This document shows, one piece after another, positions 7,729 to 15,456 of a stretch of DNA of 32,311 nucleotides. The DNA is from an uncultured Lachnospiraceae bacterium (lineage in GTDB: Bacteria; Bacillota; Clostridia; Lachnospirales; Lachnospiraceae): the NCBI GenBank assembly GCA_902796375.1, contig CADBOW010000091.1, forward strand, positions 1 to 32,311, read 5' to 3'. Below the pieces are notes generated by a model that made no database searches, was not told the origin of the DNA, and saw nothing but the letters and a program-made list of their open reading frames with translations. Each line of letters opens with the position of its first letter. Within the stretch, counting starts at the first letter, position 1. A program made the position numbers and the translations under genes.

Positions 7729-8568
7729 TCATTCGTACCGGAACACCCGGAGCTTCTTCTCCCTGCCCCCTGGCAGCATGGCCTTTACCGCCTCCCGGCC
7801 CACACCGTCACAGAGCAGGAACCGGATCTTCGCCTTCGGTGCATATTCCGAGGTGAGCAGCTTACGAAGAACATAAAATGCGTACAGCAGAGCCTTCCCG
7901 TCCTTTGTCCGGATATAGGGAACATGGATCAGATCATCCGTCTCCTCCAGCAGGATCACTCCAACCACCTTTCCCCGGTCCATGCATACAAGACTGGCAT
8001 CCGAGAATCTGTCTTCGTCCAGATACCCGTCCGGCACCTGCAGAACCCGGTCATACTCCGATCCCAGCACAAATCCTTCCACCTTCTGAAGAGGCGCCTG
8101 ATCCAGAGTGCCAATATCACAGCTCTTCGGCGGAGCCTCCATCTCCTTAAGATCCTCCAAGATTCCCTCGAAACAGGAGTATTTGCTTTCAGTCTCCGTG
8201 AAGCCGCTTTCCGTAAGCAGCTTCTCATCCGTTTCCTCATCGGTTCCGAGGAAGAGAACCGAAACCTCCATATCCTCCGGCAGGTCCGTAATAATGCCCA
8301 GAAGCGCCCGGGCCGCGCCCTCCGCCCCCGGAAGCACCCGGATCCCCTTAACCCGGATATGATCCATATGGATCTCGGCTGTCAGGATCCCCAGGGGCTG
8401 TCCGGACTCCCCGTCGCTTGCCCCCACGCAGGTGTAACGCCCGTTCATGATCCCGAAGATGTCCTCATTCCTGAGGAATTCCATGTATTTACCGATGGTT
8501 TCCTCCATCAGCACTTCTGTCAGCACTTCCCTCTGACCGGCTGCGGTTTTTCCTTTGCTGTTCCCCAT
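7729..8568 (-). CDS. GNAT-like protein, possibly a tandem acetyltransferase fold
   Basis: The frame is open from 8685, but the ATG at 8568 has AAGGAG six bases upstream and avoids overlap with the upstream gene, giving 279 residues. Residues 40-135 show a GNAT-like order: beta strands, a strand-loop-helix with VLPGAEGAARALLGI (78-92), and a terminal LLTESGFTETESKYSCF (117-133) that resembles the 'GF...' end of N-acetyltransferases. Residues 165-265 repeat the theme (MDRGKVVGVILLEE, then ALLYAFYVLRKLL). The acetyl-CoA pyrophosphate-binding loop is not canonical, so the protein may be catalytically inactive. It sits between the putative chaperone and the ADP-ribosyltransferase-like gene and is probably part of the cargo block. 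Function unknown. Confidence 0.68.
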   Translation of the reverse strand: MGNSKGKTAAGQREVLTEVLMEETIGKYMEFLRNEDIFGIMNGRYTCVGASDGESGQPLGILTAEIHMDHIRVKGIRVLPGAEGAARALLGIITDLPEDMEVSVLFLGTDEETDEKLLTESGFTETESKYSCFEGILEDLKEMEAPPKSCDIGTLDQAPLQKVEGFVLGSEYDRVLQVPDGYLDEDRFSDASLVCMDRGKVVGVILLEETDDLIHVPYIRTKDGKALLYAFYVLRKLLTSEYAPKAKIRFLLCDGVGREAVKAMLPGGREKKLRVFRYE

Positions 8569-8602
8569 GTTGATCTCCTTGTTCTTCCTTCTGTCCTGCC
8601 GT

Positions 8603-9136
8603 CTATATGCCCAATGCTTCGAACATGCCCTCACGATCCATGTCGCCGGCCAGAACTCTGAGGAGCAGATCTGCGTACTGATCACAGACTGCTACGGCAT
8701 TTCCCATACAGATATCCACCTGATCCTTCAAAGCTTCCCCCGTCAGTTCCATGGGCATCGGCGTTACCAGCTTGTAAAGCAGGATACTGCCGCCACGGGT
8801 CACACCGAAGGTGCCGCAGGGCAGATAACAGTTCAGTCCGGCCATGGCCGCATAGAGTTCCCCGATATGATCTCCGGAGATATCATCCGCCACGGTAATG
8901 GATGATACAAAATGGGCCACCGCATCCTCTTCACTTCCGGGAGGCGCGAAGAAAAATTCTCCCGTGGCTCCGTCCTCGTTGTCAAAGCCCATCTCATCAA
9001 AGATCACCCTGAGGACTTCCGTATCCTTATTCTCACCCGCTTCCAAAAGCAGCGCAGGGATCAGGTCCCCCTGGAGTTCTTCCTCCACCTGCAGCATAAC
9101 ACCATGGCGTGCCTGTAATATTTTCTCTTTTTCCAT
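8603..9136 (-). CDS. CesT/YbjN-like protein, putative effector chaperone
   Basis: The 177-residue acidic soluble protein has a ribosome binding site GGAGG nine bases before its ATG. The layout (N-terminal helix, strands at 56-66, a helix at 88-102, strands in the region of FGVTRGGSILLYKLV at 110-124, then a long C-terminal helix at 133-163) matches the small alpha/beta fold shared by type III secretion chaperones (CesT/Tir family) and YbjN proteins. Such proteins bind effectors and keep them secretion-competent. Its position directly after a large cargo candidate and before two more suspected cargo genes fits a chaperone role. Assignment rests on pattern recognition, not on a unique motif. 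Confidence 0.65.
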   Translation of the reverse strand: MEKEKILQARHGVMLQVEEELQGDLIPALLLEAGENKDTEVLRVIFDEMGFDNEDGATGEFFFAPPGSEEDAVAHFVSSITVADDISGDHIGELYAAMAGLNCYLPCGTFGVTRGGSILLYKLVTPMPMELTGEALKDQVDICMGNAVAVCDQYADLLLRVLAGDMDREGMFEALGI

Positions 9137-9174
9137 TTATGTCAACCTCCATTCAAAGGACTTTCCATGTGGCC

Positions 9175-12096
9175 CTAACGTCCCGATATCTTTCTTGCCA
9201 GCATATAGGCATCCGGCTTTCCCTTCTTCTCATCGTAGGGAAGTCCGAAGGATTTGACCAGCTGAATATACGCCTCTCTTTCATCTGCGGAAAGGTTTGA
9301 TCCCGGTTCAAACAGCTTGCACCGGATAAAGTCGGCATATTTTTTTCCGATCTGATCCGCCGCACTGGCAACATCACTGAAGCCTGCCGCAGCCAGAAGC
9401 CTCCTTCGAAGCTGTTCCTTAAAGGCTTTCTCGTCATGAATCTCCCGGTTCTCCGCCTTCATCTTCTTCAATGCATTTTCATACAGCGTATCAAACTGCA
9501 GATACTGATCGATCATATCGGTCTTGTTGTCTCCCAGCTGGGATACGTTCATGATGGAGGATCCGATGCCTGCAGCTATGGAAACCAGACCCAGGCCCGG
9601 AACGAAGAGGCCCGCCGGAGCCAGGGCACTGATCACCGTATCAATGGCTGTATATTTTGTTTTATGCTTGCTCATCTTATCGGAAAGCCGGAGCATATTC
9701 TTCTCATACCGAAGCTCTTTCTCCTTCTTCCTCTTCTCCTCCTCGGATTTCTCCGGTTCGTTGATCAGTTCGTTTTTACGTTTAAAATAAGCGGCCGCCT
9801 TCTTTGAGTTGCGGACATCCAGTAGTGCGGAAATGGTCTTCCCGGTGCCGATCATTACTGAGGTTGCCCCAAGAACAACCCCTGCCAGCTTAAGGTTCTT
9901 GGAGACCTCATAGGCCTTCTCCACATCCACCTTGCCTGCGATCTGTCCGGCGTAGTGCTGGCCGGTCTGAATGGTATTAAAGACATCCTTTCCGGTGGAT
10001 GCCACGTTCTTTACGATCTCAGCCACGGAGAGTCCGATATCTCCGGCATGCATATTCCCGGCATGCTTTGTCAGATCGTACAGGGCCGCTCCCACGGAAA
10101 CCAGCTTGGAGATCGCATTGATCCCCGCAGTGGAATAGACGCCGGCATAGAGATTTGATTTTGCAAGCTGCGTGCCGCTGAGCCCCCAGCTGACATGGCC
10201 GCCCCTGCCGATCACCTTCGCCCCCAGATTCCTGACGGCCCCTGCGCCCTTTACAGCATAATCCGCACCCATTCCTGCATTCTCTCCTACCGCACCTACA
10301 CCGGTCCCGTAAAGGGATCCGTAGAAGTTGGTATCCAGAATATTGGAATTCGGCTTATAGGCGGTATCGGTCTTCTTCTCCTGGCCGAAGGCGTCATCTG
10401 CATCGATCAGTCTCTTACGGGCCGCTTCCATCTCTCCTGCTTTCTTGTTCAGCATTTCCTTTAGAGACGCCTTTTTCTTCTTATCCTTTTCCATAGCCGT
10501 CTTTACCATCAGTTCCCTGTATTCCACACCCACAGTATAGAATCCGATGACGGCATCCTGACGGACACTCTCCAGTGCCTCAGCACCTTTATCATCCGCA
10601 CCTTTTTCTTCCTTTTTTTCCGAAAGCTCCTTCTGATCGTTGATCAGCGGTCCTTCCAGATTCTCTTTCCGTTCCTTCCATTCCGCGCTTTTCTGCTCAA
10701 GCTCGGCCGCATTTTCCAGTTCATCCTTAAATGCCCTGTTGATCTGCATGGCCTCGGTCAGTTTGTTCATGTAGACATAGGTACCGGTGAGATGCGGAAT
10801 GATCTTCAGCTTTGATGTAAGCATCTGCTTCTTGAAATTGTCAACATTCGGAAGATAGGAGTTCTGTGACTGAAAGGCATCGATCACCTCCGGACTCTTC
10901 CTCTTTCCGGTTTCGATCAGGTAGTAAATGAAGAGACGCTCCCGTTTCGTCTTACTGAAAAGCTCACTGATGATCTCCCCGTGATGGTTGCGCACGCCAA
11001 ACATGCTTCCGACTATGCCGGAGTTGTTATAGTTCCGGACAAACCATCGGTCTATCCTGTCCAGCATAAGGAGCTGACTCCTGGACAGATTCTGATCCAT
11101 TTTTTCGGCGGAAAGCTTCTTCTCCTTCTCCTTTTCGCCATACTGATCCGCCTGCCCCGTGATCATATCCTGAAGAGAATCCTGCATCCTTTCCTTCAGA
11201 TTCCCCTTCTTTTCAAAATGATCAAGGACTCTGTCTCTCAGCTTATACTCATGCCAGATATCGATCACAGCCTTGATCTCAGGATTGTATTCCTTCCCCT
11301 GCTGCTTATGACCCTCCTCGTAGGCCTTGATGTCCTCTTCAAAGGGACGGAAGAGCGCCAGCTTATCCTTGATCTTCTCCCTCTCTCTTCCTTCCTGAAA
11401 GGCAAAATGCTTCGCCCATTTCTTATAATTATCCGCAAGCAGCGCAAGACGTTTTGTATGCTTCTTGGTGCTTCGGTAGGATTCCGCATACGCTGCCTTA
11501 TCCTTCTTGAGAGGTTCTTCATCCTCTCCCCGTTTCTCCAGGTTCAGGTCTCTGGCCATGGCCAGATAGAAGGCATTCGAAAGCTCCTGCAGCTTCACTG
11601 CGGATCCCTTCCTGGACTTGCCCTTTCCCGTCATCCGGGAACCTCTGTGGAGATCATAGTAACCGTTTGCGGTCTCCGCAAGACGCATCACCGCTATAAG
11701 CGCTTCTCCGGAATCGATCTTTTCCTCCCTGGAAGCCGCATCATACAGCGTCTTCACGCGTTCGACCGCTCTCCGCAGTTGAACAAAGGAAGCATCATCC
11801 TTCTTCCCGGTCTTCAGCGCAGCATCATAGCCCTCCTCTTCCAGAGCGCGGTCAAGCTTTGTGACCGCTGTTCCGAAGACCAGAAATTGGGAACGAATAT
11901 CCCCTTCCTGCGCAAGAACATCGACTTCCACCTCCGGAGCCTGCCGAACCGCCGACTGCTCCTGCTGAAGCATTCGGGCATCGGCCTGCTGATTGAGATT
12001 CTGCATTTCCTGATCTTCGCTCTGCTGATTCATCTGCACAGGCTGTTCCAGCTGCTGCGGCTGCTGATGTAATTCTTCACCCGGTAAATCACCCAT
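9175..12096 (-). CDS. Large candidate effector with Gln-rich head and Gly/Ala-rich hydrophobic core
   Basis: I use the ATG at 12096 rather than the in-frame GTG at 12108, because the perfect AGGAGGTGA site abuts the GTG. The product is 973 residues. Residues 8-50 are rich in Gln and Met. Residues 65-590 are mostly charged helices, including a Lys/Glu coiled coil around 465-560. Residues 592-760 are glycine/alanine-rich and contain several marginal hydrophobic segments. A clear hydrophobic Gly-rich hairpin lies at about 821-850 (ALAPAGLFVPGLGLVSI). The C-terminus (860-973) is charged. There is no signal peptide. The mix of a long helical region with a Gly-rich membrane-active core resembles translocator or pore-type toxins, but I recognise no family. 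It lies directly after the AAA+ and ABC ATPase genes and directly before the chaperone-like gene. Confidence 0.8.
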   Translation of the reverse strand: MGDLPGEELHQQPQQLEQPVQMNQQSEDQEMQNLNQQADARMLQQEQSAVRQAPEVEVDVLAQEGDIRSQFLVFGTAVTKLDRALEEEGYDAALKTGKKDDASFVQLRRAVERVKTLYDAASREEKIDSGEALIAVMRLAETANGYYDLHRGSRMTGKGKSRKGSAVKLQELSNAFYLAMARDLNLEKRGEDEEPLKKDKAAYAESYRSTKKHTKRLALLADNYKKWAKHFAFQEGREREKIKDKLALFRPFEEDIKAYEEGHKQQGKEYNPEIKAVIDIWHEYKLRDRVLDHFEKKGNLKERMQDSLQDMITGQADQYGEKEKEKKLSAEKMDQNLSRSQLLMLDRIDRWFVRNYNNSGIVGSMFGVRNHHGEIISELFSKTKRERLFIYYLIETGKRKSPEVIDAFQSQNSYLPNVDNFKKQMLTSKLKIIPHLTGTYVYMNKLTEAMQINRAFKDELENAAELEQKSAEWKERKENLEGPLINDQKELSEKKEEKGADDKGAEALESVRQDAVIGFYTVGVEYRELMVKTAMEKDKKKKASLKEMLNKKAGEMEAARKRLIDADDAFGQEKKTDTAYKPNSNILDTNFYGSLYGTGVGAVGENAGMGADYAVKGAGAVRNLGAKVIGRGGHVSWGLSGTQLAKSNLYAGVYSTAGINAISKLVSVGAALYDLTKHAGNMHAGDIGLSVAEIVKNVASTGKDVFNTIQTGQHYAGQIAGKVDVEKAYEVSKNLKLAGVVLGATSVMIGTGKTISALLDVRNSKKAAAYFKRKNELINEPEKSEEEKRKKEKELRYEKNMLRLSDKMSKHKTKYTAIDTVISALAPAGLFVPGLGLVSIAAGIGSSIMNVSQLGDNKTDMIDQYLQFDTLYENALKKMKAENREIHDEKAFKEQLRRRLLAAAGFSDVASAADQIGKKYADFIRCKLFEPGSNLSADEREAYIQLVKSFGLPYDEKKGKPDAYMLARKISGR

Positions 12097-12100
12097 GGTG

Positions 12101-12796
12101 TTATTCACCTCCTTTATTCATACCCTGTCCATGAATCGGTTCCTTCTTCAGCTGATCCAGTGGGATCACACGATGTGTGGTCTGGATCCGCTCTGCGGTT
12201 TCGGGATCATGTGTTACCATGACCACCGTGGTTCCCTGCCGATGAATGATCTCCATCAGACGGAAGATCTCCTCCGAAGCTGCCGGATCCAGATTCCCGG
12301 TGGGCTCGTCAGCCAGTAAAATGGGCGGATAGTTGATCAGCGCCCGGGCCAGACACACCTTCTGTGTTTCACCCCCCGAAAGCTCCCTTGGAAATCTCCG
12401 ATAGAGATTCTCTATCTTCAGCAGCTTCAGGACGCTGGTGATCCTCTGATCGATCTGGGATTTCTTTAACCCCGTTACGGAAAGCACAAGCTCCAGATTT
12501 CCGTAGACCGAATAATCATCAAAAAGCTTTGCATCCTGATAGACCACGCCAAGTCTCCTGCGGAAGATCGGGACCTTCCGTTCCCCCACCTTCCGGAGCT
12601 CCGTTCCGTCCACCTGAATACTTCCCGTATATCCGTCCAGTTCCTTCGTCAGGAGATGGATCAGTGTTGATTTTCCGCTTCCACTCTTCCCGGTGATCAG
12701 TACAAATTCACCGCGTTCTATATGGATGCTGAAATCCTCAAAAACCGGAAGCTCCTCATTCGGATAGATCATCCCCATTTTACTGATATCGATCAC
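12101..12796 (-). CDS. Orphan ABC-type ATPase, FtsE/LolD-like
   Basis: The 231-residue nucleotide-binding subunit has every standard motif: Walker A GKSGSGKS (36-43), Q-loop Gln87, signature LSGGE (139-143), Walker B ILLADE (159-164) with catalytic Glu164, D-loop GNLD and H-loop His196. It is closest in style to FtsE/LolD/MacB-type ATPases that work with mechanotransmission membrane partners such as FtsX. No permease gene is adjacent, so it is either an orphan that recruits a partner encoded elsewhere or a cytosolic energy-coupling factor. The start is a GTG overlapping the AAA+ stop (GTGA), with GGAGG ten bases upstream. The last codons (Lys-Gly-Gly-Glu) themselves encode the ribosome binding site of the next gene. 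Confidence 0.9.
   Translation of the reverse strand: MIDISKMGMIYPNEELPVFEDFSIHIERGEFVLITGKSGSGKSTLIHLLTKELDGYTGSIQVDGTELRKVGERKVPIFRRRLGVVYQDAKLFDDYSVYGNLELVLSVTGLKKSQIDQRITSVLKLLKIENLYRRFPRELSGGETQKVCLARALINYPPILLADEPTGNLDPAASEEIFRLMEIIHRQGTTVVMVTHDPETAERIQTTHRVIPLDQLKKEPIHGQGMNKGGE
12105..12113 (-). promoter_or_regulatory. Ribosome binding site embedded in the ABC ATPase C-terminus
   Basis: A perfect AGGAGGTGA on the minus strand lies within the last codons of the ABC ATPase gene and 11 bases (counted from AGGAGG) before the ATG at 12096. It decides the start of the 973-residue protein and implies that the two genes are translationally coupled. Confidence 0.8.
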
Positions 12797-15141
12797 GCCA
12801 ATCCTACCTCCGCAGCATACGGTTCAAAGTCGGCCTTGGTGAATACCTTTCCGACCTTGACAAATTCGTATTTCACAGCGTTCAGGTAATGCTTCATATG
12901 CACTTGCCCTCCCGCCTCCGGATCCGCCGCCGCAAGAAACGCCGCATTCAGGATACAGTTCTTGATATTACCACCCACAAATTCGAACTTCTCCGCCAGA
13001 AAACGGATGTCCACATCATCTGCCAGCGGGGTATCCTTCGGGATCGTTGTTCTCCAGAGCATCTCACGGGTATCCGGATCCGGGAACTGGAACTCAACGA
13101 TATATTTCATCCGCCGGAAGAATGCCGGATCGATATTGTGCTTGTAGTTCGTGGCCAGGACGGAGACTCCGTCATAGGCCTCCACCTCCTGCAGAAGCAG
13201 CGCCGTTTTATTATTGTTCGAGGACTGGTTCGAGCCCCCGTCATCGGAACGCTTTGCGAAAAGGGTATCACACTCATCAAAGAACAGGACCACATTACAT
13301 TTCTTTGCTTCCCGGAAGATCATGGAAATGGATTTCTCCGTCTCGCCCACATATTTGTCGATGACCTTCGACAGATCCACCCGGTACAACTCCAGATTCA
13401 GCTCATGTGCGATCACCTGCGCGCACATGGACTTACCGGTTCCGGGAGCACCGTAAAGCAGAATGGAAAGACCGCGCCCGTAAGGATATTTCTTTGTGTA
13501 ATGCCAGTTCTCATAAACCTGCTTCCGGAAGTTCATCTGATCGATGGCATGCTCCAGCGTCTCTCTCTGGGAGGCATTCATGACGATATCCTCAAAACCG
13601 AAATTCGCCTTGACCTTCGTGGCCTTCTGGGAAAGCTCCGAACTCATCTGATTATTGCATCCCTTGAAAAGCATGGCTCTGGAGATCTCCTTCTCCTGGG
13701 CCATGACCGAAAGGGATCTGGCATTCTTCAGCGCATCATGGATCTTCCCCGGGGTGAAGAGGAATTTCGTGGACATTTCCAGAAGATCGATCCCCTCCTC
13801 CAGCTTATAGTCCTTTCCGTAGTAATTCCAGCACTCCTGCCGCTCTCCGGTATTGGGCGTCGGCAGCTCCAGCTCCGTGAATTCATTCTTGGTGATCTGA
13901 CGGAAATCAATATACTCCTTACTCATGGAGAATACGAGAATGTTCTGCTCGTTCAGTTTCGAGAAGGCCAGATCCATATAACCGAAGAACCGCTCCTTCT
14001 CCTCCTCACGGAAGGTAAGCTCCGTCAGGCAGCAGCAGGAATTAGTCAGGATACACTCCCGGGTCACCGCCCACAGGGCCTTCTCCACATACTGGAAATC
14101 ATAGCCGAAGAGTTTCTTGCAGTTAATTGCCACGGCCTGAAGTCCGTTGTCTCTGCAGAAATGCTTCACGAAGAACCGTCTTCCGCTGCCTTCATCTCCG
14201 TAGTAATAAAAGATCCTGACACCCTCGTCATAGGAAATGTTCATCTCATCGAGGATCCCCTGATTTGCCAGGATGGGATCCAGCTCCTCATCACTGGTCA
14301 GCATATAGATGAAACGGGAATAGTCCTCATCCAGCTTGTCCGGATTCCGTCCGAACAGGCAGTCGATCACTCTTTTATCCGGTGAGACCACGGTGGAGAA
14401 GGGCATGCTTTTCATAACGCTCAGGGGCAGTACCGGAAGCAGCTGCTCCAGGCAGGTGGACATATCTCCGTAAGCACCGGTGATGGAATAGGTCTTACCG
14501 TAGAATACCTTGGCTGCCGATTCGATGGTGGGTGAGGAAAGACCTGCATTTTCATTTATGATCTGGAATACGCCGGCATAATCCGTCTGTGTGGAGGACA
14601 GGATCCCGCAGGCAAAACAGAATACCGTAAAGGGTTCAAATTTCAGTTTCCGGGTCAGGGTATAGAAGGGAAGCGGTATCCCGGCTTCCACCGTGGCCGC
14701 TGCACGTTCCTCTATAAACTCCAGCTTCTCCGTAAGCGTCATTCCCGTGTCATCCGCGGAGTGGACGGCAGCCGTCTTCTTCGGCTCATCTCTGTTCACA
14801 GAGAAAGCTCCCAGAAGAGACATCAGTTCCTCATCTACCGATTCTTCCTCCTCCTCGGCTTCTGCCTCATCCTCCGTCTCCTCGGAGCTGTCTCCGGCAT
14901 CGGCCTCATCGGCGTCGATCCCGTTATAAAACCGGTCGATCTGACTCCGGCAGGTATCTCCGGCGATCTCGATATCCGGATACAGTATACTCTTATAACC
15001 GCCCTGATCATTTGCATAGGTTGCCTTCATCACATCGATATACTGATCCAGCGCCGTATTTACACAGTGAAAGACATACTGCATATACTCGTCATAATCC
15101 TGGAACGGTTTGTCCTGTAGTTTTTTATCGTATTTCTGCAT
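12793..15141 (-). CDS. Contractile injection system AAA+ ATPase (Afp15/Pvc15-like)
   Basis: The 782-residue protein contains an acidic linker (77-104), a central region (about 275-480) that looks like a decayed AAA module with the Walker-A-like GDEGSGRR (315-322) lacking the lysine, and an intact C-terminal AAA+ domain (about 510-760). In the latter, Walker A is GAPGTGKS (564-571), Walker B is VVLFFDECD (617-625) with Glu623, sensor 1 is Asn665 in LATNYKH, and arginine finger candidates are Arg676/Arg677. ATPases of this kind are a standard part of extracellular CIS clusters and are thought to act in assembly or cargo loading, not as a ClpV-type sheath recycler. AGGAGA lies nine bases before the ATG. 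The last codon overlaps the ABC ATPase start. Confidence 0.88.
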   Translation of the reverse strand: MQKYDKKLQDKPFQDYDEYMQYVFHCVNTALDQYIDVMKATYANDQGGYKSILYPDIEIAGDTCRSQIDRFYNGIDADEADAGDSSEETEDEAEAEEEEESVDEELMSLLGAFSVNRDEPKKTAAVHSADDTGMTLTEKLEFIEERAAATVEAGIPLPFYTLTRKLKFEPFTVFCFACGILSSTQTDYAGVFQIINENAGLSSPTIESAAKVFYGKTYSITGAYGDMSTCLEQLLPVLPLSVMKSMPFSTVVSPDKRVIDCLFGRNPDKLDEDYSRFIYMLTSDEELDPILANQGILDEMNISYDEGVRIFYYYGDEGSGRRFFVKHFCRDNGLQAVAINCKKLFGYDFQYVEKALWAVTRECILTNSCCCLTELTFREEEKERFFGYMDLAFSKLNEQNILVFSMSKEYIDFRQITKNEFTELELPTPNTGERQECWNYYGKDYKLEEGIDLLEMSTKFLFTPGKIHDALKNARSLSVMAQEKEISRAMLFKGCNNQMSSELSQKATKVKANFGFEDIVMNASQRETLEHAIDQMNFRKQVYENWHYTKKYPYGRGLSILLYGAPGTGKSMCAQVIAHELNLELYRVDLSKVIDKYVGETEKSISMIFREAKKCNVVLFFDECDTLFAKRSDDGGSNQSSNNNKTALLLQEVEAYDGVSVLATNYKHNIDPAFFRRMKYIVEFQFPDPDTREMLWRTTIPKDTPLADDVDIRFLAEKFEFVGGNIKNCILNAAFLAAADPEAGGQVHMKHYLNAVKYEFVKVGKVFTKADFEPYAAEVGLA

Positions 15142-15167
15142 TCCACGAACTCTCCTGTCGGATTCAG

Positions 15168-15217
15168 TGAACTGCCCCCACCTGTACTTCGTACGGAAGT
15201 CGGGGCTTCCTGCTTCA
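15168..15217 (-). mobile_element. Solo IS200/IS605-type right-end hairpin remnant
   Basis: On the minus strand this begins ATGAAGCAGGAAGCCCCGAC and ends GGGGGCAGTTCAC. It folds as a stem (GCCCC with GGGGC at 15174-15178/15202-15206; ACTTC with GAAGT at 15186-15190/15196-15200, loop GTACG). One frame reads MKQEAPTS, the Lys-Gln-Glu-Ala-Pro style C-terminus seen where TnpB genes run into the right end of IS200/IS605 elements. No transposase or TnpB body is present, so this is a remnant or a solo palindromic end of the PATE kind. It sits exactly between the 77-residue gene stop and the AAA+ start. Confidence 0.5.
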
Positions 15218-15222
15218 TATCA

Positions 15223-15456
15223 TCATGTATCGGTCTCCCGGATTCTGAAGATCGTTCCCTTCTCAAATACAGAGGGCGCCGTATTGATGGAGGTTTCATC
15301 CTTCTTTTCAAACACTCCCCTGTATTCATTCAGGGGCTGCTGACGCTCTCTGTTCTCATAGATCATCCAGTCCGGTTCTTCCGCATAGTAGGCATCCTGA
15401 CCTGCCGCCCGTTCATTCCTTCTCATATCTCTGAAAAGCCTGTCATCAATGTCCAT
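15223..15456 (-). CDS. Small protein of unknown function in the injection-system operon
   Basis: The 77-residue charged soluble protein is rich in Asp, Glu, Arg and Tyr. It has a clear AAGGAG ribosome binding site and overlaps the stop of the upstream SH3-repeat protein by 11 bases. No membrane segment or known motif is visible. Its tight packing and the plain coding character argue that it is real. It could be an adaptor for the AAA+ ATPase encoded next; that is position-based speculation. Confidence 0.65.
   Translation of the reverse strand: MDIDDRLFRDMRRNERAAGQDAYYAEEPDWMIYENRERQQPLNEYRGVFEKKDETSINTAPSVFEKGTIFRIRETDT

Noticed and set aside
10981..12072. A 363-codon plus-strand frame antisense to the 973-residue gene
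   Set aside because: Leu-rich shadow translation of the charged minus-strand gene, no ribosome binding site.
12889..14385. A 498-codon plus-strand open frame antisense to the AAA+ ATPase gene
   Set aside because: The minus strand encodes an unmistakable AAA+ protein; the antisense product is His/Ile/Leu-rich without domains.
15060..15329. An 89-codon minus-strand frame across the 77-residue gene and the AAA+ start
   Set aside because: It overlaps two better supported genes. Its only meaningful part is the MKQEAP stretch, which I interpret as the IS right-end remnant rather than a live gene.
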